Shown: one piece after another, positions 15,669 through 24,983 of the stretch | Layout of the letters: the number at the start of each line of letters is the position of its first letter | Numbering within the stretch: the stretch's first letter is position 1 | Assembly (NCBI RefSeq): GCF_003054195.1 | Contig: NZ_QBKP01000010.1 | Location: 18,347 to 82,346 of the forward strand | DNA length: 64,000 nt | Direction of reading: 5' to 3' | Source of the DNA: Gemmobacter caeni | GTDB taxonomy: Bacteria; Pseudomonadota; Alphaproteobacteria; Rhodobacterales; Rhodobacteraceae | Translations under genes and position numbers: made by a program | The notes under the pieces: model-generated | Database searches by the model: none | What the model was told of the DNA's origin: nothing | The model's input: only the letters and a program-made list of their open reading frames with translations

Positions 15669-15863
15669 GCCGAAAGCGATGACGATCGTCTGTTGCGCAG
15701 CTTCGTCACCGGCGAGCCGGTCCGCGCTGGCGAGGTGATCGGTCAGCGTGCGGACGGCAGCCCGATCACCGCGCCGCATGACGGGGCGGTGATCTTTGCC
15801 AGCGGCAAGGTGAAGGCAGGAACCGAGATGTGCTTCCTCTGCCTTCACGGCGCCGCCGGGTAG
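15669..15863 (+). pseudogene. 3' remnant of a succinylglutamate desuccinylase/aspartoacylase-like gene
   Basis: The 64 codons after the IS read AESDDDRLLRSFVTGEPVR and continue with GEVIGQRADGSPITAPHDG and FASGKVKAGTEMCFL before a stop. This matches the C-terminal beta domain of AstE/AspA-family zinc deacylases, in which the turns PVxAGExIG, APxDG and VxxGTE are typical. The zinc-binding catalytic part is missing and should lie left of position 1, outside the window. The IS end adds an in-frame start upstream, but such a product would lack the active site. Family is likely; the substrate is unknown. Confidence 0.7.
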
Positions 15864-15871
15864 TGGCACGG

Positions 15872-17482
15872 TCAGGGCTGGCGGAGTTCGCGAAACAGGG
15901 CCTGCAGCTTTTCATAGGCGGCGAAACGTCTGTCGTGCAGGGCGCGGCAGGCCGGGTCCGGCGTGATCGTCTCTTCCGCCACCGACATCGCGGCCATGGC
16001 CGTCGGCAGGTCGGGCCGGGCGCCATCTGCAATCGCGGCAGTCATCGCCGCGCCCAGCAGGACCGGCTCTTCCGTCGCGCAAACCGCGATGGCGGTGCCA
16101 CTGGCATCGGCCAGCAACCGCCGCACCAGCGCACTGCGCCCCGCGCCGCCGCTGATCACCACGGTTTGCAGATCGGCGCCGCCCGCCTTCAGCGCGGCAA
16201 CGATCTGGCGAAGCCCATAGCCGATGGCGCAGATCCCGGCGAGGTAAAGCGCGATCAGGCTGTTCTCGTCTTCCTCCAGCCCGAGGCCCGCGATAATGGC
16301 GCGGGCGCCCGGATCGGCGAAAGGCGCGCGGTTGCCAAGAAATTCCGGAACCACATGCAGATCATCCAGCAGACCGGCAAGTGGCCGGTCCACCAGTGCG
16401 CGCGCGGCCTGTGCCTCGATCCAGCCGACAAGGCCGTGCCCGGCGGCTTCGGCCTGCCGCGTTGCCTCCGGGGCCAGCGGATGCAGTCGCACCAGATGAT
16501 CTATCGCCGCCCCTGCCGCAGATTGCCCACCTTCGCTCAGCCAGAGACCGGGCACCAGTGCCGAGAAGTAAGGCCCCCAGACGCCCGACACGAACGCCGG
16601 CTCAGCCGAAACGTTCAGCGTGCAGGCCGAGGTGCCAAAGACATAGGCCATGCGCTGAGCCAGATCGCCCGGCAGGCCCTGCGCCCCCAGCGTGCCCACC
16701 GCCCCGGCATGGGCGTCGATCAGCCCCATGCCCACGGCCACCCCGGCCGGAAGCCCAAGCTCCGCCGCGGCTGCGGCCTGCAGCGCGCCGGGAATGGCGG
16801 TGCCGGGCGGGCGGATCTCCGGCCCGATGCGGGCAAAACCCGCCTCCGCCAGATCCGCGAGGCCGATGGCCCGGAAATAGGAGGCATCCCATGCCTGCTC
16901 ATGCGCCATATAGGTCCATTTGCAGGCCACCGTGCAGGTGGATCGCCACAGGCTGCCGGTGGCTTTCCACGTCAGGAAATCCGTCAGATCCATGAAATGC
17001 GCCGCCCCGGCATAGGTGTCGGGCAGATGCTCTTTCAGCCACAGAAGCTTCGGCGTCTCCATCTCGGGTGAGATTCGCCCGCCCACATGGTCAAGCACCC
17101 GATGGCGGGTGGCGTTGATCCGCCCGGCCTGCGCCTCGGCGCGGTGGTCCATCCAGACGATCACATTGCGGTCCGCCTCGCCTGCGTCATTCACTGGCAG
17201 GGGACGGCCTTCAGGGCCAAGGACGACCAGCGAGCAGGTCGCGTCAAAGCCGATGCCACGCACAGCCTGCGGCGACCGGCCCGACAGCGCCAGCGCACTG
17301 CGCGTGGCCTGACACACCGCTGCCCAGATATCCGCCGAGGATTGTTCCACATGATGCGGCCTGGGGCGCCAGATCTTCAGCGGGTGGCTGGCGGTCGCAA
17401 GCAGCTGTCCGCTTGCGTCAAAGACACCGGCCCGCGCACTGCCGGTTCCGACATCGACGCCGATGTAACAGGCCGGGGTCAT
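15872..17482 (-). CDS. rbtK: FGGY-family pentulose kinase, probable D-ribulokinase
   Basis: This 536-residue cytoplasmic sugar kinase probably phosphorylates the D-ribulose made by the ribitol dehydrogenase encoded 10 bp upstream. The FGGY N-terminal phosphate-binding loop IGVDVGTGSARAGVFD is at residues 7-22. MDHRAEAQ and GRISPEMETPKLLWLKEHLP are characteristic of the pentulose-kinase branch, and the C-terminal domain has VISGGAGRSALVRRLLAD. The ATG at 17482 is preceded by AAGGAGGGT, better than the upstream in-frame ATG. It is the last gene of the ribitol operon. Specificity is inferred from context. Confidence 0.82.
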   Translation of the reverse strand: MTPACYIGVDVGTGSARAGVFDASGQLLATASHPLKIWRPRPHHVEQSSADIWAAVCQATRSALALSGRSPQAVRGIGFDATCSLVVLGPEGRPLPVNDAGEADRNVIVWMDHRAEAQAGRINATRHRVLDHVGGRISPEMETPKLLWLKEHLPDTYAGAAHFMDLTDFLTWKATGSLWRSTCTVACKWTYMAHEQAWDASYFRAIGLADLAEAGFARIGPEIRPPGTAIPGALQAAAAAELGLPAGVAVGMGLIDAHAGAVGTLGAQGLPGDLAQRMAYVFGTSACTLNVSAEPAFVSGVWGPYFSALVPGLWLSEGGQSAAGAAIDHLVRLHPLAPEATRQAEAAGHGLVGWIEAQAARALVDRPLAGLLDDLHVVPEFLGNRAPFADPGARAIIAGLGLEEDENSLIALYLAGICAIGYGLRQIVAALKAGGADLQTVVISGGAGRSALVRRLLADASGTAIAVCATEEPVLLGAAMTAAIADGARPDLPTAMAAMSVAEETITPDPACRALHDRRFAAYEKLQALFRELRQP

Positions 17483-17492
17483 CACACCCTCC

Positions 17493-18221
17493 TTACAGGT
17501 CAAGATTGCGGGGCACGATCACCAGATCGCGGATCGTGACATTCGGGTCGCGGGTCAGCATGAATATCACCGCCTCCGCCACTTCGGCGGGCTGCATCAG
17601 GCTGCCTTCGGCCAGGGCCTGCTCCAGCTTCTCGCGCGGCCAGTCGTCAATCAGGGGCGTCACCACCGGGCCGGGCAACACCGCGCCCACACGGATGCCC
17701 TGCCCCATCACCTGCCGCCGCACGGTGTGAACGAAGGCCTGCACCGCGAATTTGGAGGCGGTGTAGATCGGCTCCCAGATCACCGGCACCACCCCCGCCA
17801 CCGAGGAGGTCATGATGATGTCGCCGGAACCGCGCTGCACCATATGGCCCAGAACCGCATGAACCGAGCGGAAGGCCGCGTTGATGTTCAGGTTCAGCAC
17901 CCGGTCCCAGACGGCGGGGTCGCCCCCGGCCACCGCGCCGCCGACATAGGCCCCGGCATTGGCGTGGAAGATGTCCAGCCCCGATGCCCGATCCAGAATG
18001 GCGGGCATCATCCCGGCCACGCTTTCGGCGTCCAGCAGATCGACGACCAGCGGAAGGGCCGCAGGCCCGAGTTCGGCTACCGCCCGGTCCAGCGCAGCGG
18101 CATCACGGTCGATGAGGAAGGTTCGCACCCCGGCCCCCACCAGATGCCGCGCACATTCCAGCCCGATCCCCGAGGCGGCCCCGGTGATTGCCGCTGTCTT
18201 TCCGTTCAGTGTCTGTGCCAT
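17493..18221 (-). CDS. rbtD: Ribitol 2-dehydrogenase (SDR family)
   Basis: This 242-residue NAD-dependent short-chain dehydrogenase oxidises ribitol to D-ribulose. The Rossmann motif TGAASGIG (about 14-21), HANAG (about 86) and the catalytic YTASK with the upstream serine in MTSSVAGV are present. Large blocks agree with the Klebsiella ribitol dehydrogenase as I remember it: [58 protein letters not shown] and [17 protein letters not shown]. That agreement is the main evidence for the substrate of the whole operon. Confidence 0.92.
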   Translation of the reverse strand: MAQTLNGKTAAITGAASGIGLECARHLVGAGVRTFLIDRDAAALDRAVAELGPAALPLVVDLLDAESVAGMMPAILDRASGLDIFHANAGAYVGGAVAGGDPAVWDRVLNLNINAAFRSVHAVLGHMVQRGSGDIIMTSSVAGVVPVIWEPIYTASKFAVQAFVHTVRRQVMGQGIRVGAVLPGPVVTPLIDDWPREKLEQALAEGSLMQPAEVAEAVIFMLTRDPNVTIRDLVIVPRNLDL

Positions 18222-18232
18222 GTCGCTTTATC

Positions 18233-19327
18233 TCAATGGGGGGTGCCGGGCTGATCCGGCAGGTCGCTTGCCGGAAACAGGCGGACATCGGCGGGGGCGA
18301 AGGAAAAGGTGATGTCCTGCCCCGGTTGCAGCTCCAGGTCGCCGGGCACGACGGCCAGAACGGACTGGCCGCTATGCAGGCGCAGATTGACCACGGTTTC
18401 CGTGCCCATCCGCTCCAGCAGGACAACATGGCCGTGCAGGGGGCTGCGGTCTGCGGCCTGATCCGGTTTCAACGCCTGCGGACGAATGCTCAGAATGGCC
18501 GGGCCGGGCATGGTGATGCGCCCGGCGGCCACCGCCACCGGCCCGACCCCGGCGGCAGAGACCTGCGCCATGCCACCACTGAGACTGTCAACCGTCACCG
18601 GCAGGAAGTTCATCCGGGGGCTGCCGATGAAGCCCGCGACAAAGGCGTTGCAAGGGTCGCGGAACAGGTCGATCGGGCGGCCGACCTGCTGCACGATCCC
18701 GCCGTTCAGCACGACGATCCTGTCCGCCAGCGTCATCGCCTCGACCTGATCATGGGTCACATAGATCATCGTCGCGCCCAGATCGCGGTGCAGCCTGGCA
18801 ATCTCCATCCGCATGTCCATGCGCAGCGCCGCGTCGAGGTTCGACAGCGGCTCGTCGAACAGGAAGACCGAAGGTTCGCGCACGATGGCACGGCCGATGG
18901 CGACCCGCTGGCGCTGGCCCCCGGAAAGCTGGCTGGGCTTGCGGTCCAGAAGATGTGTGATTTGCAGGATCTCGGCGGCGCGGGCAACGCGGGCGGTGGC
19001 TTCGGCGCGCGGCGTCTTGCGCAGCGACAGTCCGAAGCCCATGTTTTCGGCCACCGTCAGATGCGGATAAAGCGCATAGGACTGGAAGACCATGGCAATG
19101 CCCCGGTCGCGTGGTGACAGGTCATTGGCGCGCTTGCCACCGATGTCGAGCGTCCCGTCCGAGATCTCCTCAAGCCCCGCAATCATCCGCAGCAGCGTGG
19201 ACTTGCCGCACCCGGAAGGTCCCACGAAAACGACAAACTCGCCGTCGCGGATTTCCAGATCCACGCCCTTGATGACGGAATGTCCGCCGTAATCCTTCTT
19301 CACACCTGTAAGCCGCAGATCGGCCAT
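18233..19327 (-). CDS. ABC importer ATPase, MalK/UgpC type (ribitol)
   Basis: This 364-residue ATPase would power the importer formed by the two permeases of the operon. Walker [10 protein letters not shown] (about 37-45), signature [10 protein letters not shown] (about 135) and Walker [17 protein letters not shown] are intact, followed by the H-loop [10 protein letters not shown]. The C-terminal 120 residues form the regulatory OB-fold (TOBE) domain typical of MalK/UgpC. It lies between the FAD oxidoreductase and ribitol dehydrogenase genes, an unusual separation from its permeases but still in the same transcript. AACGGAGGA precedes the ATG. Confidence 0.92.
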   Translation of the reverse strand: MADLRLTGVKKDYGGHSVIKGVDLEIRDGEFVVFVGPSGCGKSTLLRMIAGLEEISDGTLDIGGKRANDLSPRDRGIAMVFQSYALYPHLTVAENMGFGLSLRKTPRAEATARVARAAEILQITHLLDRKPSQLSGGQRQRVAIGRAIVREPSVFLFDEPLSNLDAALRMDMRMEIARLHRDLGATMIYVTHDQVEAMTLADRIVVLNGGIVQQVGRPIDLFRDPCNAFVAGFIGSPRMNFLPVTVDSLSGGMAQVSAAGVGPVAVAAGRITMPGPAILSIRPQALKPDQAADRSPLHGHVVLLERMGTETVVNLRLHSGQSVLAVVPGDLELQPGQDITFSFAPADVRLFPASDLPDQPGTPH

Positions 19328-19354
19328 GGTGTCCTCCGTTGTTAGGCAGGTGAC

Positions 19355-19375
19355 GGGCCCCGCAGGCCGGGGCCC
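19355..19375. other. Intercistronic stem-loop before the ATPase gene
   Basis: The perfect 8-bp stem GGGCCCCG and CGGGGCCC with a 5-base loop lies between the FAD oxidoreductase and ATPase genes. There is no T-run in the direction of transcription, so mRNA processing or stability is more likely than full termination. Confidence 0.5.
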
Positions 19376-19387
19376 TTTGTCGGCGGG

Positions 19388-20833
19388 TCAGCCGGGAATG
19401 GCGACCGCCTCGGTCTCGGGGGTCAGCCGCTCGCCCATCAGGCCGCGCAGATAGGCACCGTGGGTCAGCAAGTCGCGGCGCAGGGCATGAATATCAACCT
19501 CATGTGGCCGGATATCCTGCCGGATCGCCAGCGCGGCGGCGCGACCCGCAGCCTCGCCCATCGCCATGCAGGTCGCCATCACACGGATCGCACCCATCGC
19601 CTCATGCGTGGTGGAAATCGCGCGCCCGGCCACGATCAGGTTTTCCACCCGCTGCGGCAGAAGCGAGCGATAGGGGATGTCATAGCAATCCCCGCACCAG
19701 ATCAGGGTACAGCCTTCGTCGCCGGGGCGGTGAATGTCGATGGGGTAAGAGGCAACGGCAATCGCATCCTCGAAATGGCGGCACCCCAGGACATCCTGTT
19801 CGTTCATCACATAGCGCCCGACGATGCGCCGGGTTTCGCGAATGCCGAGGAAAGGCGCGGTCTTGGTAAAATGCGCCTTCTCGAACCCCGGAACATAGTT
19901 GACCAGATATTCCACGATATCGTCGATCTGCCGCCGGGCCACGATCTCGCCATTGGACAACGAGCGGGCATCGGTGCCATCGGTGCCCGCGACGCGGGTC
20001 ATGTTGATCCAGGCCTCGCCTTTCTTCAGCCCTGTGATGATGATCGTGCGCTCGTTCGGAATATCAAGATCGCGCTCCTGCCTGGCCTTCGCCATCAACT
20101 CGCGCAGACCCACCACGATGAACTGGTGGTTCTGGCCGAAGTAATCAGCCGGAATGAAATCGGTCAGATAGGTGCGCGCCTCTTTCGGGGCATTGGCGAT
20201 GGCCATGCGCAGCTTGTCGGTATCCACGTCCGACAGACAGAACATCAGCGTGGGCGGCTGCATCCCGCCATGTTCATTGCCCTTTTCGGTCACGACCCCG
20301 GCGCGGTGGGCCACATCTGCATCGCCGGTACAGTCGATCACGACGCGGGCCATCACGGCGCTGCGCCCCGATTTGCTTTCGGTGATGACGCCCCGGATCG
20401 TGTGGTCGTCCTCATCCATCACCACGCCCGCGACGAAGGTGTAGAACACCACATCCACCCCGGCTTCCGTCAGCATCTCAAGGCCCACGGTCTTGACGGC
20501 CTCGGGTTCCACCAGTGTGATACCCATATGCAGCGGGCAGGCCCGGTGTTCCGAGGCCGCCTCGCGCGCCTTCAGCCGGTCGATGAATTTCTGTGGCAGC
20601 CCTTCGATGATCTGGTTGCCCTTCTGCCCAAGGAAGCCCAGCACCGGCAGGCCGATGGTCATGTTGCCGCCGACGAAGCTGCGGCTTTCCAGCAGACCGA
20701 CCCGCAGACCGCTTTCCGCCGCTGCCAGCGCCGAAGTCAGCCCCGCCGGGCCGCCGCCGACGACAAGCACATCATAGTCCGCGCTGACGGGGATTTCGCG
20801 GGCGGGTTCGTGGATGGTGGCAGTCTGTGCCAT
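19388..20833 (-). CDS. FAD-dependent oxidoreductase (FAD_oxidored-like) in the ribitol operon
   Basis: This 481-residue flavoprotein has an N-terminal dinucleotide-binding motif VLVVGGGPAGLTSALAAAESG (residues about 21-41). It also has the typical second FAD stretch VVIDCTGDADVAHRAG near 200 and a C-terminal block, RAISTTHEAMGAIRVMATCMAMGEAAG. It looks like the FAD-dependent oxidoreductases of PF12831. Its reaction is unknown; ribitol dehydrogenase and kinase alone suffice for ribitol catabolism, so it may handle a second polyol or an oxidised side product. The ATG at 20833 gives the normal domain start; in-frame codons upstream overlap the preceding gene. No signal peptide is seen. Confidence 0.85.
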   Translation of the reverse strand: MAQTATIHEPAREIPVSADYDVLVVGGGPAGLTSALAAAESGLRVGLLESRSFVGGNMTIGLPVLGFLGQKGNQIIEGLPQKFIDRLKAREAASEHRACPLHMGITLVEPEAVKTVGLEMLTEAGVDVVFYTFVAGVVMDEDDHTIRGVITESKSGRSAVMARVVIDCTGDADVAHRAGVVTEKGNEHGGMQPPTLMFCLSDVDTDKLRMAIANAPKEARTYLTDFIPADYFGQNHQFIVVGLRELMAKARQERDLDIPNERTIIITGLKKGEAWINMTRVAGTDGTDARSLSNGEIVARRQIDDIVEYLVNYVPGFEKAHFTKTAPFLGIRETRRIVGRYVMNEQDVLGCRHFEDAIAVASYPIDIHRPGDEGCTLIWCGDCYDIPYRSLLPQRVENLIVAGRAISTTHEAMGAIRVMATCMAMGEAAGRAAALAIRQDIRPHEVDIHALRRDLLTHGAYLRGLMGERLTPETEAVAIPG

Positions 20834-20876
20834 GTTTCGCAGATCCTGATCGTGGAATTCGGAAAAGGGGAAGGAC

Positions 20877-20899
20877 GGCGGGGCCATGACAGCCCCGCC
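20877..20899. other. Stem-loop after the binding-protein gene
   Basis: GGCGGGGC and GCCCCGCC pair perfectly around a 7-base loop, just past the binding-protein stop codon. Such structures commonly stabilise the upstream binding-protein message and lower downstream expression in importer operons. Confidence 0.55.
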
Positions 20900-20912
20900 C
20901 GAAGCCTGAGGG

Positions 20913-22187
20913 TCAGGGCAGCAGCGGTGCCACCCGTTCGGAGATCGCGGCCACCGCCTCGGCCGGGGTCTTGCGGCCCATGACGGCAAGCTGGACTTCC
21001 TCAAGGAGCAGCGCCTGCGCGCGGGCGGCTTCGGGGAAGGGCGGGAAGGCACCGCGCGCATTGGCCAGCGCCTCAGCCTCAATGGCGGCCAGCGGGTTCT
21101 TCTCGATCAGCCTGGGGTCCGAGAAGGTCGAGACCCGCGCCGCGCCATTGCCGTTCAGCGCCATGCCCAGCGTGGTTTCTGGTGAGGAAACCTGCCTGAT
21201 GTAGCTCCAGGCCAGATCCTTGTCCCTGGCATTGGCCGGGATCACCATGGCCCAGGCCTCCACCACCGCCGCCATCGGAGTCTTGCCGACCAGTCCCCCC
21301 GTCACCGGGAAGCCCACCGCCTTGATGCGGCCGGGGAATTTGGATTGCTCAGGATTGTTGAGCTGCGCCGCACGGGCAAAGGGCAGCACGGTGAAGGCTG
21401 CACGCCCCTGCTGCATCCAGGTGACCTGATCGTCATTCTTGGTGGTGGCATAACTGCGTGGCAATGAGCCGTCGGCGAACATTCCCGCAAGCACCGTCAG
21501 TGCCTGTTCCATCGCGGCGGGATCGGGCAGCAGCCTGAAATCCTGCGTGAGGAAATCGCCACCGAAAGCACGGGCAAACATCACCGGGAAGACCGCCAGA
21601 TCCGAGGCCAGCACCATGCCGGTCGCGATCTTGTCGGCCGAAATCTTCTGCGCCTGCGCGACCAGCTCCTCCAGCGTGGCGGGCGGTGCGGTGAAGCCCG
21701 CCTGTTCCAGCAGATCTTCGTTGTAGAACAGCGCCTGCGTCGCCGTGCGCACCGGAATGCCGATCAGCTTGCCGTCGATGGTCATGCCTTTGATCAGACC
21801 GGGGGCCAGATCCGCGAAATCGGCAATCGGGTCTTTTTCCTGCCAGCCATCCAGCGGCTCGAACAAACGTGCGATATCCGAGGTGGGGCGGTTGTCGACC
21901 ATGTAGCCCAAGCTGAATTCGGTTTCCGGCAGGCTCGCCTCGCGGAACAGCCGGTCCATCAGCGGGTTGGAATCGAAGGTGGTGAAGGCCAGATCGGCGT
22001 CATTGGCCGTTTTCCAGCCCGCCATCAGATCGCCCTCACCCTCGCCCAGAACCGCCTGATGGACCCGGTGACTGAGGATATTCAGCACCTTGCCCGCCGC
22101 AAGGGCCGGGGCGGCCGCCAGCAGCGCCAGCGTGCCGGTCGCGCTGGCCAGAAATCCACGGCGGTTCATCTGCATCGGTCTTGTCAT
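20913..22187 (-). CDS. Extracellular solute-binding protein, family 1 (ribitol importer)
   Basis: This 424-residue periplasmic protein captures the substrate for the importer. It has a twin-arginine-like signal (MNRRGFLASATGTLALLAAAPALA, cut after about residue 31), so folding before export is possible. The mature part has family-1 features: GMTIDGKLIGIPVRTATQALFYNEDLLEQAG, and W/F-rich hinge blocks. The ATG at 22187 has GGGAGGAG 5 bp upstream, better than the in-frame codon 21 bp before. A polyol, probably ribitol, is inferred from the dehydrogenase in the operon. Confidence 0.88.
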   Translation of the reverse strand: MTRPMQMNRRGFLASATGTLALLAAAPALAAGKVLNILSHRVHQAVLGEGEGDLMAGWKTANDADLAFTTFDSNPLMDRLFREASLPETEFSLGYMVDNRPTSDIARLFEPLDGWQEKDPIADFADLAPGLIKGMTIDGKLIGIPVRTATQALFYNEDLLEQAGFTAPPATLEELVAQAQKISADKIATGMVLASDLAVFPVMFARAFGGDFLTQDFRLLPDPAAMEQALTVLAGMFADGSLPRSYATTKNDDQVTWMQQGRAAFTVLPFARAAQLNNPEQSKFPGRIKAVGFPVTGGLVGKTPMAAVVEAWAMVIPANARDKDLAWSYIRQVSSPETTLGMALNGNGAARVSTFSDPRLIEKNPLAAIEAEALANARGAFPPFPEAARAQALLLEEVQLAVMGRKTPAEAVAAISERVAPLLP

Positions 22188-22211
22188 GGTGTCTCCTCCC
22201 AGAAACATGGA

Positions 22212-23045
22212 TCAGCCTTTGGTGGCACCGGCGGTCAGCCCGGCCACGAGGTAGCGGTTCATCAGGATCACGAAGGCCAGAACCGGCGCGAGCTGGACGG
22301 TCGAGGCGGCGAACAGCACGCCCCAGTCCACCCCGTCGATCGAGCCGATCATCTCGGAAATCACGAGCGGCGCGGTCTTGGCATTGGTCCCGGTGAAGAT
22401 GAAAGCGAACAGGAATTCGTTCCAGGCGAAGACGATCACGAAGACCGCCACCGCAAGGATACCGGGCGCCGCCAGCGGCACGATCACCCGCCACAGGATT
22501 GTAAGCCGCGATGCACCGTCGATGGCCGCCGCCTCGTCCAGATCGCGGGGGATCTGGTCGATGAAGGTGCGCATCAGCACCGTGCCCAGCGAAACGAAGA
22601 AGGTCGCGTAAAGCACGATCAGCACCAGATGGGTGTCGGCCAGCCCCAGACGGTTCACGATGGGAAACAGCGGCAGCGTCACCACGATGGGCGGGATCAG
22701 ACGTACCGCGATCAGCGCGACGACCGACAGGTCCAGCCAGCGCGCGGCATGGCGCGAAAAGGCATAGCCCGCGCAGGTCGAGGCCACGACGGCCAGCACC
22801 GTCGCCCCGATGGTGATGAGGAGCGAATTCCAGAGCCCGCGGAAGAATACCCCCCATTGTGCCCAGAGCGTCGCGTAATGCTGCAAGGTCGGCTCGAAAA
22901 CCCATTGCGGCGGCACGGCGAAGATGTCCTGTCCCGGCTTCACCGACGAGGCGACGATGAAGACGATCGGGAACAACGACCAGACAAGGATCGCGGCCAC
23001 GGCCAGCGTCTTGCCAATCGGAACGAGAAGGGATTCAGCGCGCAT
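22212..23045 (-). CDS. ABC importer permease, MalG type
   Basis: This 277-residue inner-membrane permease has about six membrane segments, starting with TLAVAAILVWSLFPIVFIVASS. The cytoplasmic EAA loop that contacts the ATPase reads DEAAAIDGASRLTILWRVIVPLAAPG. It is the second permease of the ribitol importer and its start lies within the last bases of the MalF-type gene (11-bp overlap), which implies translational coupling and fixed stoichiometry. Confidence 0.92.
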   Translation of the reverse strand: MRAESLLVPIGKTLAVAAILVWSLFPIVFIVASSVKPGQDIFAVPPQWVFEPTLQHYATLWAQWGVFFRGLWNSLLITIGATVLAVVASTCAGYAFSRHAARWLDLSVVALIAVRLIPPIVVTLPLFPIVNRLGLADTHLVLIVLYATFFVSLGTVLMRTFIDQIPRDLDEAAAIDGASRLTILWRVIVPLAAPGILAVAVFVIVFAWNEFLFAFIFTGTNAKTAPLVISEMIGSIDGVDWGVLFAASTVQLAPVLAFVILMNRYLVAGLTAGATKG

Positions 23046-23907
23046 TCTTCACCTGCCGACGCAAGAGCCAGATATAACCGGATGCCAGCACCAGAGAGGC
23101 GATCACCATCAGCAGCGCCGTGGCCGAGGCGGTGCCGAAAGCGTTGTAGCTGAACGCCTCCTGATACAGATAAACCGCCACCACTTCGGTCGAGCGGGCC
23201 GGGCCACCCCCGGTCAGCAGCCAGACTTCGGAAAACATGCGGAACGCAAAGATATAGCGGAACAGCAGTGCCACGATGATCGCCGGCCCCATCAGCGGCA
23301 GCGTCACCCGCCAGAAACATTGCAGCCGCGTGGCGCCGTCGATCCGCGCCGCCTCGTACAGGTCGGCAGGCATGGCCAGCCGGGCCGCATAGAGGATGAC
23401 GAAGGTGAAGGGCAGATGCATCCAGATGGTCAGCAGGATGATCATGATCATCGCATGGCTGGGCTCGTAGGACCATTCGAGCACGGGCAGACCCAGCGCC
23501 TGCAAGGCAAGCGTGACCGGGCCGATGTCCAGATCGAACAGAAAGCGCCACATCGCGACCGCGACCACCTCGGACACCGCATAGGGCGCCAGAACGGCAA
23601 CCAGCAGGAAGCGGCGGAACTTCACCCCGCTGTTGCACAGCAGCGCCATCCCCAGCGCGACAAGCATTTCCAGATGCACCGCGACCACCACGATGATCAC
23701 CGTGTTCCACATTGCACTGCGGAACGCCGGGTCCGACAGGACGCGCAGATAATTCTGCCACCCGACGAATTCCGGTGCCTGACCGAAGCTCGACAGATGA
23801 AAGCTCAGCCAGACGACATAGAGCGCTGGCAGGATCACGACGCACAGCAGCAACAGCTGCACGGGCGCAAGCAGGGGTATTACCCCCAGAAACGTGGTCT
23901 TCCTCAC
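23035..23907 (-). CDS. ABC importer permease, MalF/UgpA type
   Basis: This 290-residue permease has six predicted membrane segments. The first is LAPVQLLLLCVVILPALYVVWLSF. Its EAA loop is YEAARIDGATRLQCFWRVTLPLMGP. It pairs with the overlapping MalG-type gene. It is the first structural gene after lacI, 55 bp away. That gap holds a short hairpin (GACCGGC and GCCGGTC) but no operator, so transcription probably starts before lacI. Confidence 0.92.
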   Translation of the reverse strand: MRKTTFLGVIPLLAPVQLLLLCVVILPALYVVWLSFHLSSFGQAPEFVGWQNYLRVLSDPAFRSAMWNTVIIVVVAVHLEMLVALGMALLCNSGVKFRRFLLVAVLAPYAVSEVVAVAMWRFLFDLDIGPVTLALQALGLPVLEWSYEPSHAMIMIILLTIWMHLPFTFVILYAARLAMPADLYEAARIDGATRLQCFWRVTLPLMGPAIIVALLFRYIFAFRMFSEVWLLTGGGPARSTEVVAVYLYQEAFSYNAFGTASATALLMVIASLVLASGYIWLLRRQVKNAR

Positions 23908-23962
23908 GGCATATCTCCCCGACCGGCGCGAGGCCGGTCTCTCCTTCGCTCGGCCGGTCCGG

Positions 23963-24970
23963 TCAGGCCGGAACCGCCCCCACGGAATCGCGGCGTTGCA
24001 GCGGCGCCTCCAGCACGATCCGGGCCGGTGCTTCCTCGGAACCGTCCATTCTTTCCATCAGCCTGGTCCAGGCCGCAGCCGCGATGTCGCGGATCGGCTG
24101 GCGTACGGCAGAGAGCGGCACCTTGCGGGCCGTCATCCAGGCGTAGTCGTCAAATCCCACCAGCGAGACCGCCCCCGGAATGTCGATTCCGCGCTGTGCA
24201 AAGGCGGTCAGAACCGCGAGTGTGGTCACGTTGGTCATTGCGATCACCGCTGTCGGATGGCTGTTCCGGGCCAGCCATGCCTCCAGCCGGGCCGCCCCGG
24301 TTTCCACTTCGGGACCAAGCTCGATGATCCGGGGCGGCTGGCCTGCGTGGTGATGGCAGGCTCCGCTGATGCCACGGATACGCTCGGCAATCGGACGCAA
24401 GGCCGCGACGGAGGCCGCGATCAGGATATCCCGGTGCCCCAGATCCAGCACATGCTCGGCCGCCTCGCGCCCGGCGGTATGGTTATCCACTGTCACGGTG
24501 TCGACCGGCAGGTCGTCCTCACCGATACGGTCGACCAGAACCATTGGCAGGCCCGGAAATTCGCGGCGCAGATTTTCGGGGATCTGGTTGGTGCAGGGCA
24601 CCGCGATCAGGCCCGAAGGCTTCCACCCCAGCAGCGCGTCGAGCTGCGCCCTTTCGTGGCGGGCATCATCGCGCGAGGTGGCGACCAGCACCTGAAAGCC
24701 GTCAGCCTCGGCCAGTTCCTCAAGATGCGACACCAGCGAGGCGAAGAATGTATCCGCGAGGCTGGGCACCAGCACGCCCACCACCCGTACCCTGCCCGAC
24801 CGCAACTGCGAGGCGGCGATGTTCTTCTGATAGCCAAGCGCGCGGGCGGCTTCCTCAACCCGCTGGATAATATCGGGGCTGACAGATTTCCGCCCGCTGA
24901 ACGCATTGGAAACCGTTGCGATCGACACGCCCGCCTGTGCCGCCACATCCTTGATGGTGATTCTTGACAC
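23963..24970 (-). CDS. LacI-family regulator of the ribitol operon
   Basis: This 335-residue repressor has an N-terminal LacI HTH (SRITIKDVAAQAGVSIATVSNAFSGRKSVSPDIIQRV) and a periplasmic-binding-like effector domain (VRVVGVLVPSLADTFFASLVSHLEE onwards). I place the start at GTG 24970, which puts the HTH at residue 2 as is usual. A GTG at 25024 would add 18 residues (MKVKRLTNEVKRFAKRGA), but those codons are the operator sequences. It is the first gene of the leftward operon and should control itself and everything downstream, with ribitol or ribulose as likely inducer. Confidence 0.88.
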   Translation of the reverse strand: MSRITIKDVAAQAGVSIATVSNAFSGRKSVSPDIIQRVEEAARALGYQKNIAASQLRSGRVRVVGVLVPSLADTFFASLVSHLEELAEADGFQVLVATSRDDARHERAQLDALLGWKPSGLIAVPCTNQIPENLRREFPGLPMVLVDRIGEDDLPVDTVTVDNHTAGREAAEHVLDLGHRDILIAASVAALRPIAERIRGISGACHHHAGQPPRIIELGPEVETGAARLEAWLARNSHPTAVIAMTNVTTLAVLTAFAQRGIDIPGAVSLVGFDDYAWMTARKVPLSAVRQPIRDIAAAAWTRLMERMDGSEEAPARIVLEAPLQRRDSVGAVPA

Positions 24971-24983
24971 GGCGCCTCGCTTG

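Noticed and set aside
15615-15863. An 82-residue frame starting within the IS and ending in the AstE-like remnant
   Set aside because: The start codon and first 18 residues are IS sequence; the remainder is the truncated host gene.
20834-21082. N-terminal extension of the FAD oxidoreductase
   Set aside because: It overlaps the binding-protein gene, is arginine/proline-rich shadow sequence, and the dinucleotide-binding fold starts shortly after the ATG at 20833.
22059-23153. Long rightward frame opposite the permease genes
   Set aside because: Very histidine/arginine-rich antisense shadow of the ABC permeases; the minus-strand genes have clear family motifs.
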